A DNA stretch of 64,000 nucleotides from Moorena sp. SIOASIH (GTDB taxonomy: Bacteria > Cyanobacteriota > Cyanobacteriia > Cyanobacteriales > Coleofasciculaceae): the NCBI RefSeq assembly GCF_010671925.1, contig NZ_JAAHIH010000001.1, positions 1,307,053 to 1,371,052 of the forward strand, written 5' to 3'. Shown piece by piece: positions 45,471 to 55,272 of this stretch (its first letter is position 1; each line of letters starts with the position of its first letter). The notes under the pieces were generated by a model. The model saw only the letters and a program-made list of their open reading frames with translations, made no database searches and was not told the origin of the DNA. Made by a program: the position numbers and the translations under genes.

Positions 45471-46970
45471 TTAACAATTCACCATCTGGGTTTGTAAACC
45501 ATCAATATCAAACAACTCTGGGGAAAACTCTCCACAAACCGTGTAGACAATCGCACGCACTAGGGCTTCAGCCTTCAGTAGGGTTTCTTCAAATTCCAGC
45601 TGGGGATTCGATAACGCAATCAGAGCACCACCAATACCAATCGATACCTGATTGGGAGTAATCTCAGCAGTTCGGATCACAATGTTAAGGTCTGCAGCAC
45701 CGTTGAGTGCAAGAAACCCGATCGCTCCGGAATAGATTCCCCTGGCCTGAAGTTCCAATCGATCAATAATCTCCATGGTTGAGATCTTAGGAGCACCAGT
45801 CATGGATCCTCCAGGAAATGTGGCACGGATACAGTCCCCCACCCGTACATCTGGACGCAAACGACCCCGAATTGTACTCACCAGTTGATGAACTGTGGCA
45901 TAGGTTTCCACATCCATTAACTTAGGGACATGGACACTGCCAATTTCGCAAACCCTGCCCAAATCGTTCCTAAGTAAGTCTACAATCATTATGTTTTCAC
46001 AACGGTTTTTTTCCTGAGTGCGTAACGCTTCGCACAACAGTCGGTCTTCTTCGTCTGTTTGGCCTCGTGCAGCAGTTCCTTTAATGGGTTTAGATTCTAC
46101 CCAACCTGAGGAGTCAATTTTCAGGAATCGTTCTGGGGATGAACAAGCCACAGCTAGTTCGCCAAATCTTAGGAAGGCAGAGTAGGGTGCAGGATTGAGT
46201 TGGCGCAACCTTCGGTAAAATGCCAAGGGGTCAAGTTCGATATTGGCATAAATTTTGTTAGTCAAGCAAATTTCGTAGCTTTCTCCAGCTTTAATTTTAT
46301 CCAGACTTTCTTGAATATCCTCCAGATATCTCTGGTAGGAACGACTCAATTGAAAGCTAACTTTTCGATGAGTATAGTCTAACTCAATGGGAGCCAGAGG
46401 AGGTAGAGTACAAAGCTGTTTTTCGATACCTTCAAACCAAGCATTTGTTTGCTCAGTTTCCCCTTTTTTAGTCAGACACAACAGATAGGTTACTTGCTCT
46501 TGATGGTCAAAAGCAATAATTCGGTCTGCTAAGAGAAACATCGCATCTGGAAATGGCGATTGATGGACGAGCTTTCCTCCACATTCTGCTTTTAGTTCGT
46601 AACCAAAGTAGCCAACAAAACCACAATTAAAGTCAAAGGGAAGTCCTTCTAAACAGTTGTATCGCCGCTCAAGTTCTCTGTGTAGATAGGAGAAGATACT
46701 TTCTCTACTATGTGTTGTTTGTTCCGAGCAGTTAATGGTAAGTTTTTGGTCAGTAATCGAGTATTGCACTAGCAGGCTGTTTGGTCCTGTACCATCTCCC
46801 ATAAAAGAAAAACGAGATAGACCAGGTTCTATGCGAGAGCTGTCTAGCCAGAATGCTTTTGGTTGTGAGCCAAATAGATGAACAAACACTCGTTCCGAAT
46901 CAGGGTATACCGTGAGCTTGCGACTATGAATATTAAAAATCATTCGATCAAACAGCCGTGAGGTCAGCAT
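45471..46970 (-). CDS. pabB: Aminodeoxychorismate synthase component I (chorismate-binding enzyme)
   Basis: A 499-aa chorismate-utilising enzyme. The C-terminal catalytic half has KPIKGTAARG with the Lys at ~297 that marks aminodeoxychorismate synthases; anthranilate synthases have Ala there. It also has IMIVDLLRNDLGRV, FPGGSMTGAPK and the GAIGFLALNG segment. The product feeds p-aminobenzoate and folate synthesis together with a glutaminase subunit (PabA/TrpG) not in this window. The first ~120 residues are less conserved and the start could also be Met-10. Confidence 0.88.
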   Translation of the reverse strand: MLTSRLFDRMIFNIHSRKLTVYPDSERVFVHLFGSQPKAFWLDSSRIEPGLSRFSFMGDGTGPNSLLVQYSITDQKLTINCSEQTTHSRESIFSYLHRELERRYNCLEGLPFDFNCGFVGYFGYELKAECGGKLVHQSPFPDAMFLLADRIIAFDHQEQVTYLLCLTKKGETEQTNAWFEGIEKQLCTLPPLAPIELDYTHRKVSFQLSRSYQRYLEDIQESLDKIKAGESYEICLTNKIYANIELDPLAFYRRLRQLNPAPYSAFLRFGELAVACSSPERFLKIDSSGWVESKPIKGTAARGQTDEEDRLLCEALRTQEKNRCENIMIVDLLRNDLGRVCEIGSVHVPKLMDVETYATVHQLVSTIRGRLRPDVRVGDCIRATFPGGSMTGAPKISTMEIIDRLELQARGIYSGAIGFLALNGAADLNIVIRTAEITPNQVSIGIGGALIALSNPQLEFEETLLKAEALVRAIVYTVCGEFSPELFDIDGLQTQMVNC

Positions 46971-47424
46971 TCAGCCGTCAGCATTCAGCCGTCAGCCAAA
47001 GGCTCACGCTACGCGAACAGCCTAATGCTTAAAATAAACATCAAAAGGGAGAATTTAAAGGTGCGCTTTCCGCATCTAATTATTAAATTCGCCACGGGTC
47101 GCACCTAATAGTTCCAAATTTTACAGAATTGAAAGTCTGGGCAAAAGCCCATATAAGCATATGCGCTACGCGCACGCTACTTGAGGTGCAGTCAGTGGTC
47201 AGCGGTCAGTGGTCAGCTTATTTTATTCAAAAGCACGGATTGCGCTACGCGCACGCTGCGCGAACAGTAACCTGGCCAATAACTGATAGCTGATAGCACC
47301 TCAAGTAGCACCATCTGTAGCGCTAATCGCTGATAACTGATACGCGACACGCTAATAGCTGATACGCGACACGCTAATAGCTGATAGCTGATACGCGACA
47401 CGCTGATAGCTTACGCCGTGACAG
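46971..47424. repeat. Mosaic of dispersed intergenic repeats
   Basis: It contains CAGCCGTCAGCATT repeats, the ACGCTACGCGAAC element (47005-47020), an inverted copy of the 12713 element (47060-47108, GGTGCGCTTTCCGCATC ... CACGGGTCGCACC), and several GATAGCTGATACGCGACACG units (47335-47405). No gene is supported. A related mosaic is at 58530-58745. Confidence 0.75.
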
Positions 47425-49005
47425 CTATAGCTGCTCTACCTCCTTTAGAATATCGTTAATCTCCTGCCGGAGACTTTGTAAATTATCCTCCAATGATTGA
47501 CTGGCAGCGAGTTTATGCTCAATTTCCCCCAGTCTCGGCTTCAGAGAATCAGTGAACTGCTTGAGGCTGTTTACCAATTCTTGCTGCAAACCTTGTTTTA
47601 GCTTATCGGTATAGTTATTCTGCAACTCACGCAAGGTTTCATCAAGCTGTTGGGTTGCCTTATCACGCTGCTTAGGAACTGCATTGAAGCTAAACATGGT
47701 CAACATCAGAGCTAGTACAAAAGCTGACAGATCAAATAGTGCAGCGGTGGCTACTACATGTCCCCCAATTCCTGTTGCTGCGGCAGCAGTGCCCAAGGTC
47801 AAAAAGTTGTTGAGTCCCTTTTCTGAAGCTACCTTAAGATTTTCAGAGATAGCAGTGGTATCAATTTTATCACTATTAACTTCCGGAACCTGAAATGAGT
47901 CCTCTGAGAGGGTTGCTGCTACTTGTAAATCTTCCCTAGCTTCACGAATAATTTGTTCTCGATATTTGAGAAGGGTTGATGCTGCTTCCTTAACAATGTC
48001 CTCCATTTGTTGCTCAAGTTTTACCTCCTTGATCGCCCTAGCTACTTTTTCTTCCAGGAGATCGTCTTCCCTAATAATACGCTTTTTCAATAGGCTAATG
48101 AAGGCGAAATTATCCTGGATTACTTTATGTAATTGTTGAATTAGATTGGTAAACAGGTCACGAATTTTTTCTCTAAAGACACCAAAAATCAGGTCATATT
48201 GCTCAATTCGCTCATCGATTCGCAACAGAGATCGGTCAAATATCGTTTTTTCGGCAATAACTTTCGCCCGTGCGTCATGGTTCTTTTTCTCTAACTGCTC
48301 TAGGTAAACTAACAAAGAATTCTGAGGACCCTGAAGTTTTAGCCGTATTTTTTCAGCTTCTACCAGAAACTCTAGTAAGAAGTCTCGTAGGGTGTCGATG
48401 TTTTTGCCAGTGCGTGTTGATACTGTAAATAAGGGTGGTACTTCTGTAAAGACATCACGAAGTCCATCTTTGACGTGTGAGATAATCTGTTCACTCTCTT
48501 GTGGGGTGATCAGATCCACTTTATTAATAATAACGATTACTTTACGTACCCAGATCTTACTGACTAACGAGAGAAAGTCCAGCTCTGATTTAGTCAGAGG
48601 TCGTTCCACTGAGGTGACAAACAGGATGATATCAGCATGCTGTAGATAATTCTCTGTAAGTTCTTGGTGACGTTCAATGATAGAGTTTGTGCCTGGGCTA
48701 TCAATAAAGACAATGCCATCAAACCCCTCTGGGTAATAGGGTTGAATCGAGTTTGTGGTCGGAAGTATGCCCACAGCAGCTAGCTCGTCATTACTCAACC
48801 GATTCAGCACACTGGATTTTCCGGCATTAAATTCTCCACAGACAAAGATCGAGAAGGGATTTTCCAGTTGCTGCTTGAGGGCATCAAGATCAGGGCAAGA
48901 GACATCGAAAAGCAGCTCTGCTTCGACAAAGAGTAGTTTTACACCTTTGATGGTGTTGAGGCTGCGGTTAAACAGATGCTCTTGTTGAACAGGAAGGGTG
49001 ACCAC
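47425..49005 (-). CDS. Bacterial dynamin-like GTPase (copy B)
   Basis: A 526-aa protein. Its GTPase motifs are GEFNAGKSS (57-65), the switch-I region PTTNSIQ, DSPG (102-105) and a canonical NKVD (161-164). Long coiled coils form the stalk. A hydrophobic segment (~405-445: TAAAATGIGGHVVATAALFD...ALMLTMFSF) is the likely membrane paddle and is shorter than that of copy A. A canonical G4 is present, unlike copy A. The two genes share architecture but little sequence, so they are distinct subfamilies. Confidence 0.88.
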   Translation of the reverse strand: MVTLPVQQEHLFNRSLNTIKGVKLLFVEAELLFDVSCPDLDALKQQLENPFSIFVCGEFNAGKSSVLNRLSNDELAAVGILPTTNSIQPYYPEGFDGIVFIDSPGTNSIIERHQELTENYLQHADIILFVTSVERPLTKSELDFLSLVSKIWVRKVIVIINKVDLITPQESEQIISHVKDGLRDVFTEVPPLFTVSTRTGKNIDTLRDFLLEFLVEAEKIRLKLQGPQNSLLVYLEQLEKKNHDARAKVIAEKTIFDRSLLRIDERIEQYDLIFGVFREKIRDLFTNLIQQLHKVIQDNFAFISLLKKRIIREDDLLEEKVARAIKEVKLEQQMEDIVKEAASTLLKYREQIIREAREDLQVAATLSEDSFQVPEVNSDKIDTTAISENLKVASEKGLNNFLTLGTAAAATGIGGHVVATAALFDLSAFVLALMLTMFSFNAVPKQRDKATQQLDETLRELQNNYTDKLKQGLQQELVNSLKQFTDSLKPRLGEIEHKLAASQSLEDNLQSLRQEINDILKEVEQL

Positions 49006-49311
49006 GTTACTATGAGCGAAATGAGCGAACAGATCTCATTATATTACCAAGTATTAGCAAGATACAGAAGCATAAATCCAAAGCGTACGCTAGTCAATCA
49101 TCGGCCCCGCTTCACCTTAAGGTAAGTTTCTTGACTGGCGGGATAGATCACCCTCACTTCCGTGATCAGTTTAGCGGTGAAGTCACCAAGCTCGATTAAC
49201 CAACCATTAACACTTAAAAGTCTGGCTTGCTAGATTAGAAATTGACAGGCTTGACAGCCTGACACTTCTACTATCTCAGCTCTCACTGGCTTCCCAACGC
49301 TCCAAATAACT
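49006..49311. other. Divergent intergenic region
   Basis: About 300 bp between two divergent genes. ACCTTAAGGT (near 49110-49130) is a 10-bp palindrome, and there is weak dyad symmetry around CTTGACTGGC. No gene or RNA was recognised. Confidence 0.4.
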
Positions 49312-50154
49312 ATGAAACTCCCAAAAGACCGTATCCCTGAAGACCAAGCCCACCAAGTATTTGCCCTAGCGGCTCAACTCTATGCTCAGCACAACCAAAG
49401 CTATTCTGTAAAGGAGTTGATTGAAGCAGGTAAAGAGGCACAAATTCCGCCAGAATTTATGGAAAAAGCCCTTGCTGAGATTAAAAAGCGAACGCATTCT
49501 CAATCCCTACTCTCCAAACATCATAGTCATAGATCTGGTCTGATGTTGATTGGTATGGGTACAGTCTTACTCGCTCTTGCGAGTATAGGATGGTTAGCTA
49601 ATTTTCTAGAACCTAGACTAGTGGCAGAAGCGGAGCCATTGGAAACTAGAGCAGTGGCAGAAGCGGAGCCAATACAGGTAAGTGTACCTCAAGACCAATC
49701 CACAGCGTTTGGGGATAATCTAGGGTCAGGACATATTAACAAGTGTACACCCCTGATCGATAAATACCTGAGCGGTGCTAATCTCAGTGGGGCAGATTGT
49801 ACGAATGTGGACTTGTCAGGAGCAGATTTGACTAATGCTAACCTGACTGGTGCTAACTTCAGCGGTGCTGATTTAAGTCAGGCTAACTTAAGCAATGCCA
49901 ATCTCACTGGTGCCGATTTTGCTGGAGCAGATTTAGCTAATGCGGATTTAAGCGGTGCTAACCTGACTGGTGCCAATTTAAGTAATACAGATTTAAAAGG
50001 ATCTAACTTGAGTGGTGCCAATCTCAATGGTACCGATCTGGCCAGGGCAGACTTAGAAAGGTCTGATCTCAGGGATGCTATGACCAATGGTGCTAATTTC
50101 GATAACACTAATCTAAATCAGGCAACTATGCCCAACGGTACAATAAACCAGTAA
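49312..50154 (+). CDS. Pentapeptide-repeat membrane protein
   Basis: A 280-aa protein. A cytoplasmic helical N-terminal part (~1-70) resembles the short-chain head of such cyanobacterial proteins. One membrane helix (~78-98: LMLIGMGTVLLALASIGWLA) is followed by an acidic linker with a tandem EAEPLETRAVAEAEP duplication, then about 20 A(D/N)LxX pentapeptide repeats (~160-275). The repeats form a right-handed quadrilateral beta-helix, presumably outside the cytoplasm. Function unknown. Confidence 0.88.
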   Translation: MKLPKDRIPEDQAHQVFALAAQLYAQHNQSYSVKELIEAGKEAQIPPEFMEKALAEIKKRTHSQSLLSKHHSHRSGLMLIGMGTVLLALASIGWLANFLEPRLVAEAEPLETRAVAEAEPIQVSVPQDQSTAFGDNLGSGHINKCTPLIDKYLSGANLSGADCTNVDLSGADLTNANLTGANFSGADLSQANLSNANLTGADFAGADLANADLSGANLTGANLSNTDLKGSNLSGANLNGTDLARADLERSDLRDAMTNGANFDNTNLNQATMPNGTINQ

Positions 50155-50308
50155 AAAACCTACTTATCAGTGTTCTTTGCGTCTTCGTTGACTAGGTCAG
50201 CACCGGACAAAGGGGACGCACTGGACGCAGGAAGTTTTGAATATGGGCAATTCAAAGATATTCAAAGAAATTGAAAACTGATATAGTATGATAGAATAAG
50301 AAACTAGT

Positions 50309-50379
50309 GGCGGCATAGCCAAGTGGTAAGGCAGGGGCCTGCAAAGCCTTTATCCCCAGTTCGAATCTGGGTGCCGCCT
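50309..50379 (+). tRNA. tRNA-Cys (anticodon GCA)
   Basis: A 71-nt cloverleaf. Acceptor stem GGCGGCA/TGCCGCC; D arm GCC-AAGTGGTAA-GGC region; anticodon stem GGGGC/GCCTT with loop CTGCAAA, anticodon GCA; T arm CCCAG-TTCGAAT-CTGGG. CCA is not encoded. Confidence 0.96.
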
Positions 50380-50458
50380 TGTTGAAATGGGTAAGACCGG
50401 GAAAATCCCGAAGATCGCGAAGATCTTAAAGTCCAGCTGCAGGGGAACGCTCCTGTCA

Positions 50459-53059
50459 CTAATCAACTTCCTCTGCCAACAGAAGGTCAGTGTCAAGAGT
50501 TGACAAATCCTGGACTTTAGATTGAAATTGATCACAGATTGCCAAGGGATCAACCCTCCGCTCAAACAAAGGACTATCAGGAGACTCACAAAATCTACCA
50601 CTGAAAAACTGACACACGGCACAGCAATCCTTTCCACTCTTAAGCCCTGCTTCAATTTCTTCTTCCTGAATTATCATTTCCGGTTGCATGGGAGCAAGCT
50701 TGAGATTCACACCATCCCATCGCGCTTTGATAATGCCGCTGATACTCAAGGTCTGCCATCGAGGGTCTTTTTCCACCACCTCTTCGGGAACTCGCAACCA
50801 AGCATCGGTCCCAAAAGTCTCTACCATAACGTCAAACTCTTGGGGTTGCTGAATCTTAGCAATCTGCTGTCGGGAAAGCTGTTCCGGTGCTACTCCTAAT
50901 TCAATTTTATCCCCGACAGCAGGAATATGGATATAGAACAAGGACTGATTGTCTCCAGACCGGGCTACTTGGTGTAAGGCTTCTAATTCTCCGTGAATTA
51001 AGACTAGGTGCTTGGGCTTTACCTTGTTGATTACTTGTCCGAGTCCTACTTTATCTGTATGGGCAGAGAGGTTAAACCGTTTGATTTGAGCTTTGACGGT
51101 AATTGGTTTCCCATCTAGTTCAATAGTGTCGCCAGTTTTGAGACTTTGCAGGAGGCGGCCAGGGGATTCCTCATCAGTGTAGCCAGAAATAAAGATGGCA
51201 GCATTCTCTCGCTCTAGCAGTACTGAGGCATAATAGACTGAAGGTCCACCGGTGAGCATACCTGAACTGGCCACAATTACACTGGGTTTTGCGATCGCAA
51301 TCGGACGTTCCCGAAAGTGTTCGATAGAAATAATCGGGGGTATACTGGTTTTATCAAAGAATGGTTCCTGGCCGTTAATCTTAACTAAGTTTTGAACTGG
51401 AATAGGCAATAAGTCCAGGTTTTCTCGAAATACCTCTGTGACTGCTCTGACCAATCCATCCACAAAGATGGGAACTGTTAATTTATTAAATAGCTTGGAG
51501 GTGCGGATGGCTAACAAGATTTCCTGAGCTCTACCCAAAGCAAAAGAGGGAATCAAGACATTGCCCCCAGCTTGCACTACTTCAGCAATGGATTCCATCA
51601 ATGCAGTTTCTTGATTTCTTCTAGCGGGGTGGACAGAGGAACCATAGGTAGACTCAGTAATTAAAATATCCGCTTCAGGAAGCTCAGCTAAATTCAATCC
51701 GTTAGTGCTGCGACTATTGGTAGTGTGGAAGTCTCCGGTGTAGAGTAAAGACATATCCTTATAGCGCAGATAGATACAAGCCGCACCTAAGATATGCCCG
51801 GCATTGATGAACCTTACCATTAGTCCCGGTAAGGGCTCAAAGTCTTTGCCTACTGGTTGAGTTTCCAATTGAAACAAGGTTTGTTCTAAATCCGTCTCAT
51901 CAAATAACTCGGGAGAGTCTTCATTCAGTTGCTGTATCTTAAGTCCATCCCTGAGCATGACATGGGCAATTTCCCTGGTGCCATGAGTGGAAATCATCCG
52001 CGCACCAGGGTAGCGGCTGTGAAAGACGGGGACAGCACCAAGGTGGTCTTGATGGCTATGGGAGATCAGGAGCAGGTTAGGATTATCCAGATAGTCCAAG
52101 GCTGGCAAAGGGTCGTAGCCTTTGGGTCGAGTTCCACAGTCTAAAACTACTTCATACGGACCAATCAGAATTTGGAAACAACTGGCACCAATGCTTCTAG
52201 CTGCTCCTAAAGGAGTAACAATTAAACGATCATAGGATTGAGAATCAACACTTGGAGATGGGATATCCGGAAACTGGTAATAATATACGTGGATATAGTT
52301 TCCCTTCAAACTCACTCGTGCTTGTTGCTGGGTTGAAGGGGAGAACGCTTCCCATTCCCATCTTGTTCGACCTCGCTGTTTAGGCAAGTCTAATTGCCAA
52401 TCTTTGACACCGGTTTTCTGTTTCAACGTGGCTAAGACTCTATCAATGGTTTCCGTCGGGGGAGCAGCTAGTGTGGATTTGGAGGGATAATGGTCATCTG
52501 ATAGCCTGGTCAGAGCCTGCTGTAACAAGGTTGTTTGGGTTTGTTGAAATGTTGACTCATGTTTATACTTCCTAGACTCGACCGGTTTGTGGCTGCGGTT
52601 TTTCTTCGAAGCTGCGCGGCTATTGGAATTGTGCTCTACTTGGGGTAAAGCTCGATGTAAAATCAGGGTATCCCGTTGGCGCTTAGCAACTACTTCCCAC
52701 AGTTCCCCAATTTTCATGTGCTTGCTAGAGCCCAAGACACTGATCTTCAGGGTTTTCTGTCCTGGTCTGGAAACTTTTAGTTGTACAAACTGTCCTCGTT
52801 TTCCTAACTGCACTACTCTGCCAGCGATTAACCATTGCTCTTCCTGGACTGTCTCAGTCATGGCTTCTAGGTAGAGAGAGCCTATTACACCATCTGAGCT
52901 AGTATTGGGGGCGACTTGCCAGGAATGGATTCCAGTAGGAATATCATCAGTGGGCAAGGTTTTGATTTTGAATCGAAGGCCATCCTGACTGAGGAGATAG
53001 TTTACCTGAGCTACTGACTCGATGTTTCCAGTTAAGGTGCATTGGATGGTATTGGTCAT
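50459..53059 (-). CDS. Beta-CASP metallo-beta-lactamase (RNase J/CPSF-like) with N-terminal extension
   Basis: An 866-aa protein. Residues ~1-280 are a cyanobacterial extension of unknown fold with a basic, Ser-rich linker. The metallo-beta-lactamase core starts ~283 with LGAARSIGASCFQI and carries HSHQDH (Zn ligands), NAGHILGAACI and YTGDFHTTNS. The beta-CASP domain has ILITESTYGSSVHPARRN, PSFALGRAQE, SSGMLTGGPS and FNLSAHTDKVGL, and HGE closes the site. A Cys-containing tail (CCAVCQFFSGRFC, near 815) may bind metal. It probably cleaves RNA; the CPSF73-like rather than RNase J lineage is more likely from the motif spellings. Confidence 0.85.
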   Translation of the reverse strand: MTNTIQCTLTGNIESVAQVNYLLSQDGLRFKIKTLPTDDIPTGIHSWQVAPNTSSDGVIGSLYLEAMTETVQEEQWLIAGRVVQLGKRGQFVQLKVSRPGQKTLKISVLGSSKHMKIGELWEVVAKRQRDTLILHRALPQVEHNSNSRAASKKNRSHKPVESRKYKHESTFQQTQTTLLQQALTRLSDDHYPSKSTLAAPPTETIDRVLATLKQKTGVKDWQLDLPKQRGRTRWEWEAFSPSTQQQARVSLKGNYIHVYYYQFPDIPSPSVDSQSYDRLIVTPLGAARSIGASCFQILIGPYEVVLDCGTRPKGYDPLPALDYLDNPNLLLISHSHQDHLGAVPVFHSRYPGARMISTHGTREIAHVMLRDGLKIQQLNEDSPELFDETDLEQTLFQLETQPVGKDFEPLPGLMVRFINAGHILGAACIYLRYKDMSLLYTGDFHTTNSRSTNGLNLAELPEADILITESTYGSSVHPARRNQETALMESIAEVVQAGGNVLIPSFALGRAQEILLAIRTSKLFNKLTVPIFVDGLVRAVTEVFRENLDLLPIPVQNLVKINGQEPFFDKTSIPPIISIEHFRERPIAIAKPSVIVASSGMLTGGPSVYYASVLLERENAAIFISGYTDEESPGRLLQSLKTGDTIELDGKPITVKAQIKRFNLSAHTDKVGLGQVINKVKPKHLVLIHGELEALHQVARSGDNQSLFYIHIPAVGDKIELGVAPEQLSRQQIAKIQQPQEFDVMVETFGTDAWLRVPEEVVEKDPRWQTLSISGIIKARWDGVNLKLAPMQPEMIIQEEEIEAGLKSGKDCCAVCQFFSGRFCESPDSPLFERRVDPLAICDQFQSKVQDLSTLDTDLLLAEEVD

Positions 53060-53107
53060 CGCTGTAGTGGCATTAGAAGTGGGCTGTGTGACTATTCCTA
53101 CATCAAA

Positions 53108-54368
53108 TCAAAGATTATGATGTAGGCTTCTCAGATTTACAAATGAGACTTGCTGATCCTCGATATCTTGTATCGATTTACCACAGCCATTCAGCGGCAG
53201 TCCAACCGCCATTAACGCACGATTCAAAATGTTGATACCACTGTTCCAGTCACGGTCAATCGAAACACCACAACTGGAACAATGATGAACGCGCTCACTT
53301 AAACTTTTCAAGGGCCCTAGATCCACAATTGAAGCACTCAATACTTGTCCGACGGGGGTCAACTTTCTGGAGTAACAAACCGCGTTTGACCGCTACTGCT
53401 TGTAAAATTTCCAGAAATGCCCCCCACGCCGCATCATGTATTGATTTGGCCAGTTTTGTTCTGGCAAGTCCTTTGATGTTTAAATCTTCATGAGCAATCA
53501 GGTCGTAATTACTACATAACCAATGAGCAACTTGATAATGAAATTCCTTTCGGCAACGGGTTAAATGAAGGTGCAATAAAGCCACTTGATTCTTAGCTTT
53601 TTCCCAGTTTTTAGAACCCTTAACACGACGGGACATAACCCGTTGGGCTTTTGCTAACTTGTCTTGAGCCTTTCGGTAAAACTGAGGAATTGCAATAGCC
53701 TCAGCATCTGATGTGGTTAAAAATTTTTCTAAACCCACATCAATACCAACAGACGATTTAACTGAATCTACAGGAATAAACTCAGGGACAGTATCATCTT
53801 TCATTGAAATGCAACAATACCAACCGTCTGCTTTTTTAACGATAGTGCATTGTTTGAGAGTGAAACCGTCGGGTATGGGTCTGTGCATTACCACAGGTAT
53901 CTCACCAATCCGACTCAGCTCAAGCACTCCATCTTTTAGATGTGCTCCCGCTCTGGAATTGTTAACCCGTGGGAATACAAAAGATCGCAAGTCACCAGTT
54001 TTCTTAAACCGTGGTCGTCCCCCTCGTTGACCATTAACATCAGGTTTTCGCCATCTATCCCATGCTTTATTAAGCCGTTGTAGGTTAACCTGCTGAGTTT
54101 CTGTGTAGATTTGTTTGTACTCAGGGAACCACCGCTTAGTTTCTTTAAGGGCGGCTTGCTGGGTGTAGTAGTTGACAGGTTCCGGAATTTCACCAATCGG
54201 CTCACTCACAAGACTGCAACGGTCAATCGGGGTTCTAGTCCGCTTGAGCCAGTCAAGCCGTTGCCCTAGAGCATAGTTCCAGTGACGACGCAACAATTCA
54301 AGCCATCTCTCCATGATGGCTATCTGTTCGTCACTAGGCTTGATTCGATAGCAGTAAGTTAACAGCAT
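53108..54368 (-). pseudogene. tnpB: IS200/IS605-type TnpB, frameshifted
   Basis: Two overlapping frames make one gene. Codons from 54368 (MLLTYCYRIKPSDEQIAIME) run through RuvC D (GIDVGLEKF) and E (IAHEDLNIKG) to ECFNCGSRALEKFK and stop at 53295. The next frame continues SLSERVHHCSSCGVSIDRDW then NSGINILNRA, giving the second Cys pair of the zinc finger and the last RuvC Asp. A one-base shift near 53310-53330 separates them. The N-terminus is complete, unlike the 12.9-kb copy. It is probably inactive unless a ribosomal frameshift occurs. Confidence 0.85.
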
Positions 54369-55272
54369 AATTTGATTGTACTACTTGGGATCTGTTGAGA
54401 ACCAAGATACCCCGTCAGGCAATTCCCCTCCCGCGCTTATCAAAGATTATAACGGGAGACCCCTTGCCCGTTTAGTTGGGAATTTTTTGGATTAGTTGCC
54501 ACTTTAATGGTAGACAAGAGAATGGGAAATGATACCAAATTACTTGGGTAGTTACTGATAATCCTGTATTCTACCAGAGCCGGTAGAGTATAGCAGATAT
54601 CCCACTAACTGATTAGGCTCAAAGGCTCGCGACTGAGGTTCAGAGGATAAACCGACCCAACAGTTGTTCAAAGAATGCCTCGTCGTGCTTTAGGGATGGT
54701 CGCCCGATCACCCCAAAGGGATGCTCCTTCAGAGCCCCTACGGGAACGCAATAAAAGTGCGATGCGGGCAAAGCCCGACGCTTGCGCGTTCGCTATATCG
54801 CCATATCGCAATAATAGTAAGCCTAACTCTGGAATACATTGCCAATACTATCGGACAGTACTCTATATCAAATCCGTTTAATTGTCCATAATAAAAATGC
54901 GGATATTGTTAATCATCACTAATCCTCCAGACGTGATATAAAAATTTGATACTGATTACCTTTGATTTGGTGAGCAGGATACTTTATGATTAGACTATTA
55001 TTTATTTGGAGCAGAATAGTAGGTTATAGCTTAGCTAAACTCTACTAAGCTATCAGCTAATCAGCTATTCATGATGAGTGTAAGATAACAGACCAAAAAG
55101 ACCCAAGTAACATCAGAATCAACCACGATCAAAAAACTGTATAGACGTTATATATCACGTCGTCTATACTATCCTAGGTTGATCAACCCAATGATTGCCT
55201 TATATTAGCTATCATAGGATAGCTAAATACTTAAAAATTACGGTATTTTGAGTCAGGAGCGAACACCAAACC
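54369..55272. other. Intergenic region with gene scrap and repeats
   Basis: About 900 bp. It holds the presumed left flank of the tnpB element (to ~54490). At 54645-54685 a 41-bp sequence is identical to the dehydrogenase gene at 60766-60806. A REP-like run follows at 54700-54800 (GATGCGGGCAAAGCCCGACG hairpin). 55190-55230 contains AGCTATCATAGGATAGCT dyad symmetry, possibly the promoter region of the EamA gene. No intact gene is seen. Confidence 0.6.

Noticed and set aside
53108..53362. Separate 84-aa gene
   Set aside because: It holds the C-terminal zinc-finger Cys pair and last RuvC Asp of TnpB, so it is the displaced end of the adjacent gene.
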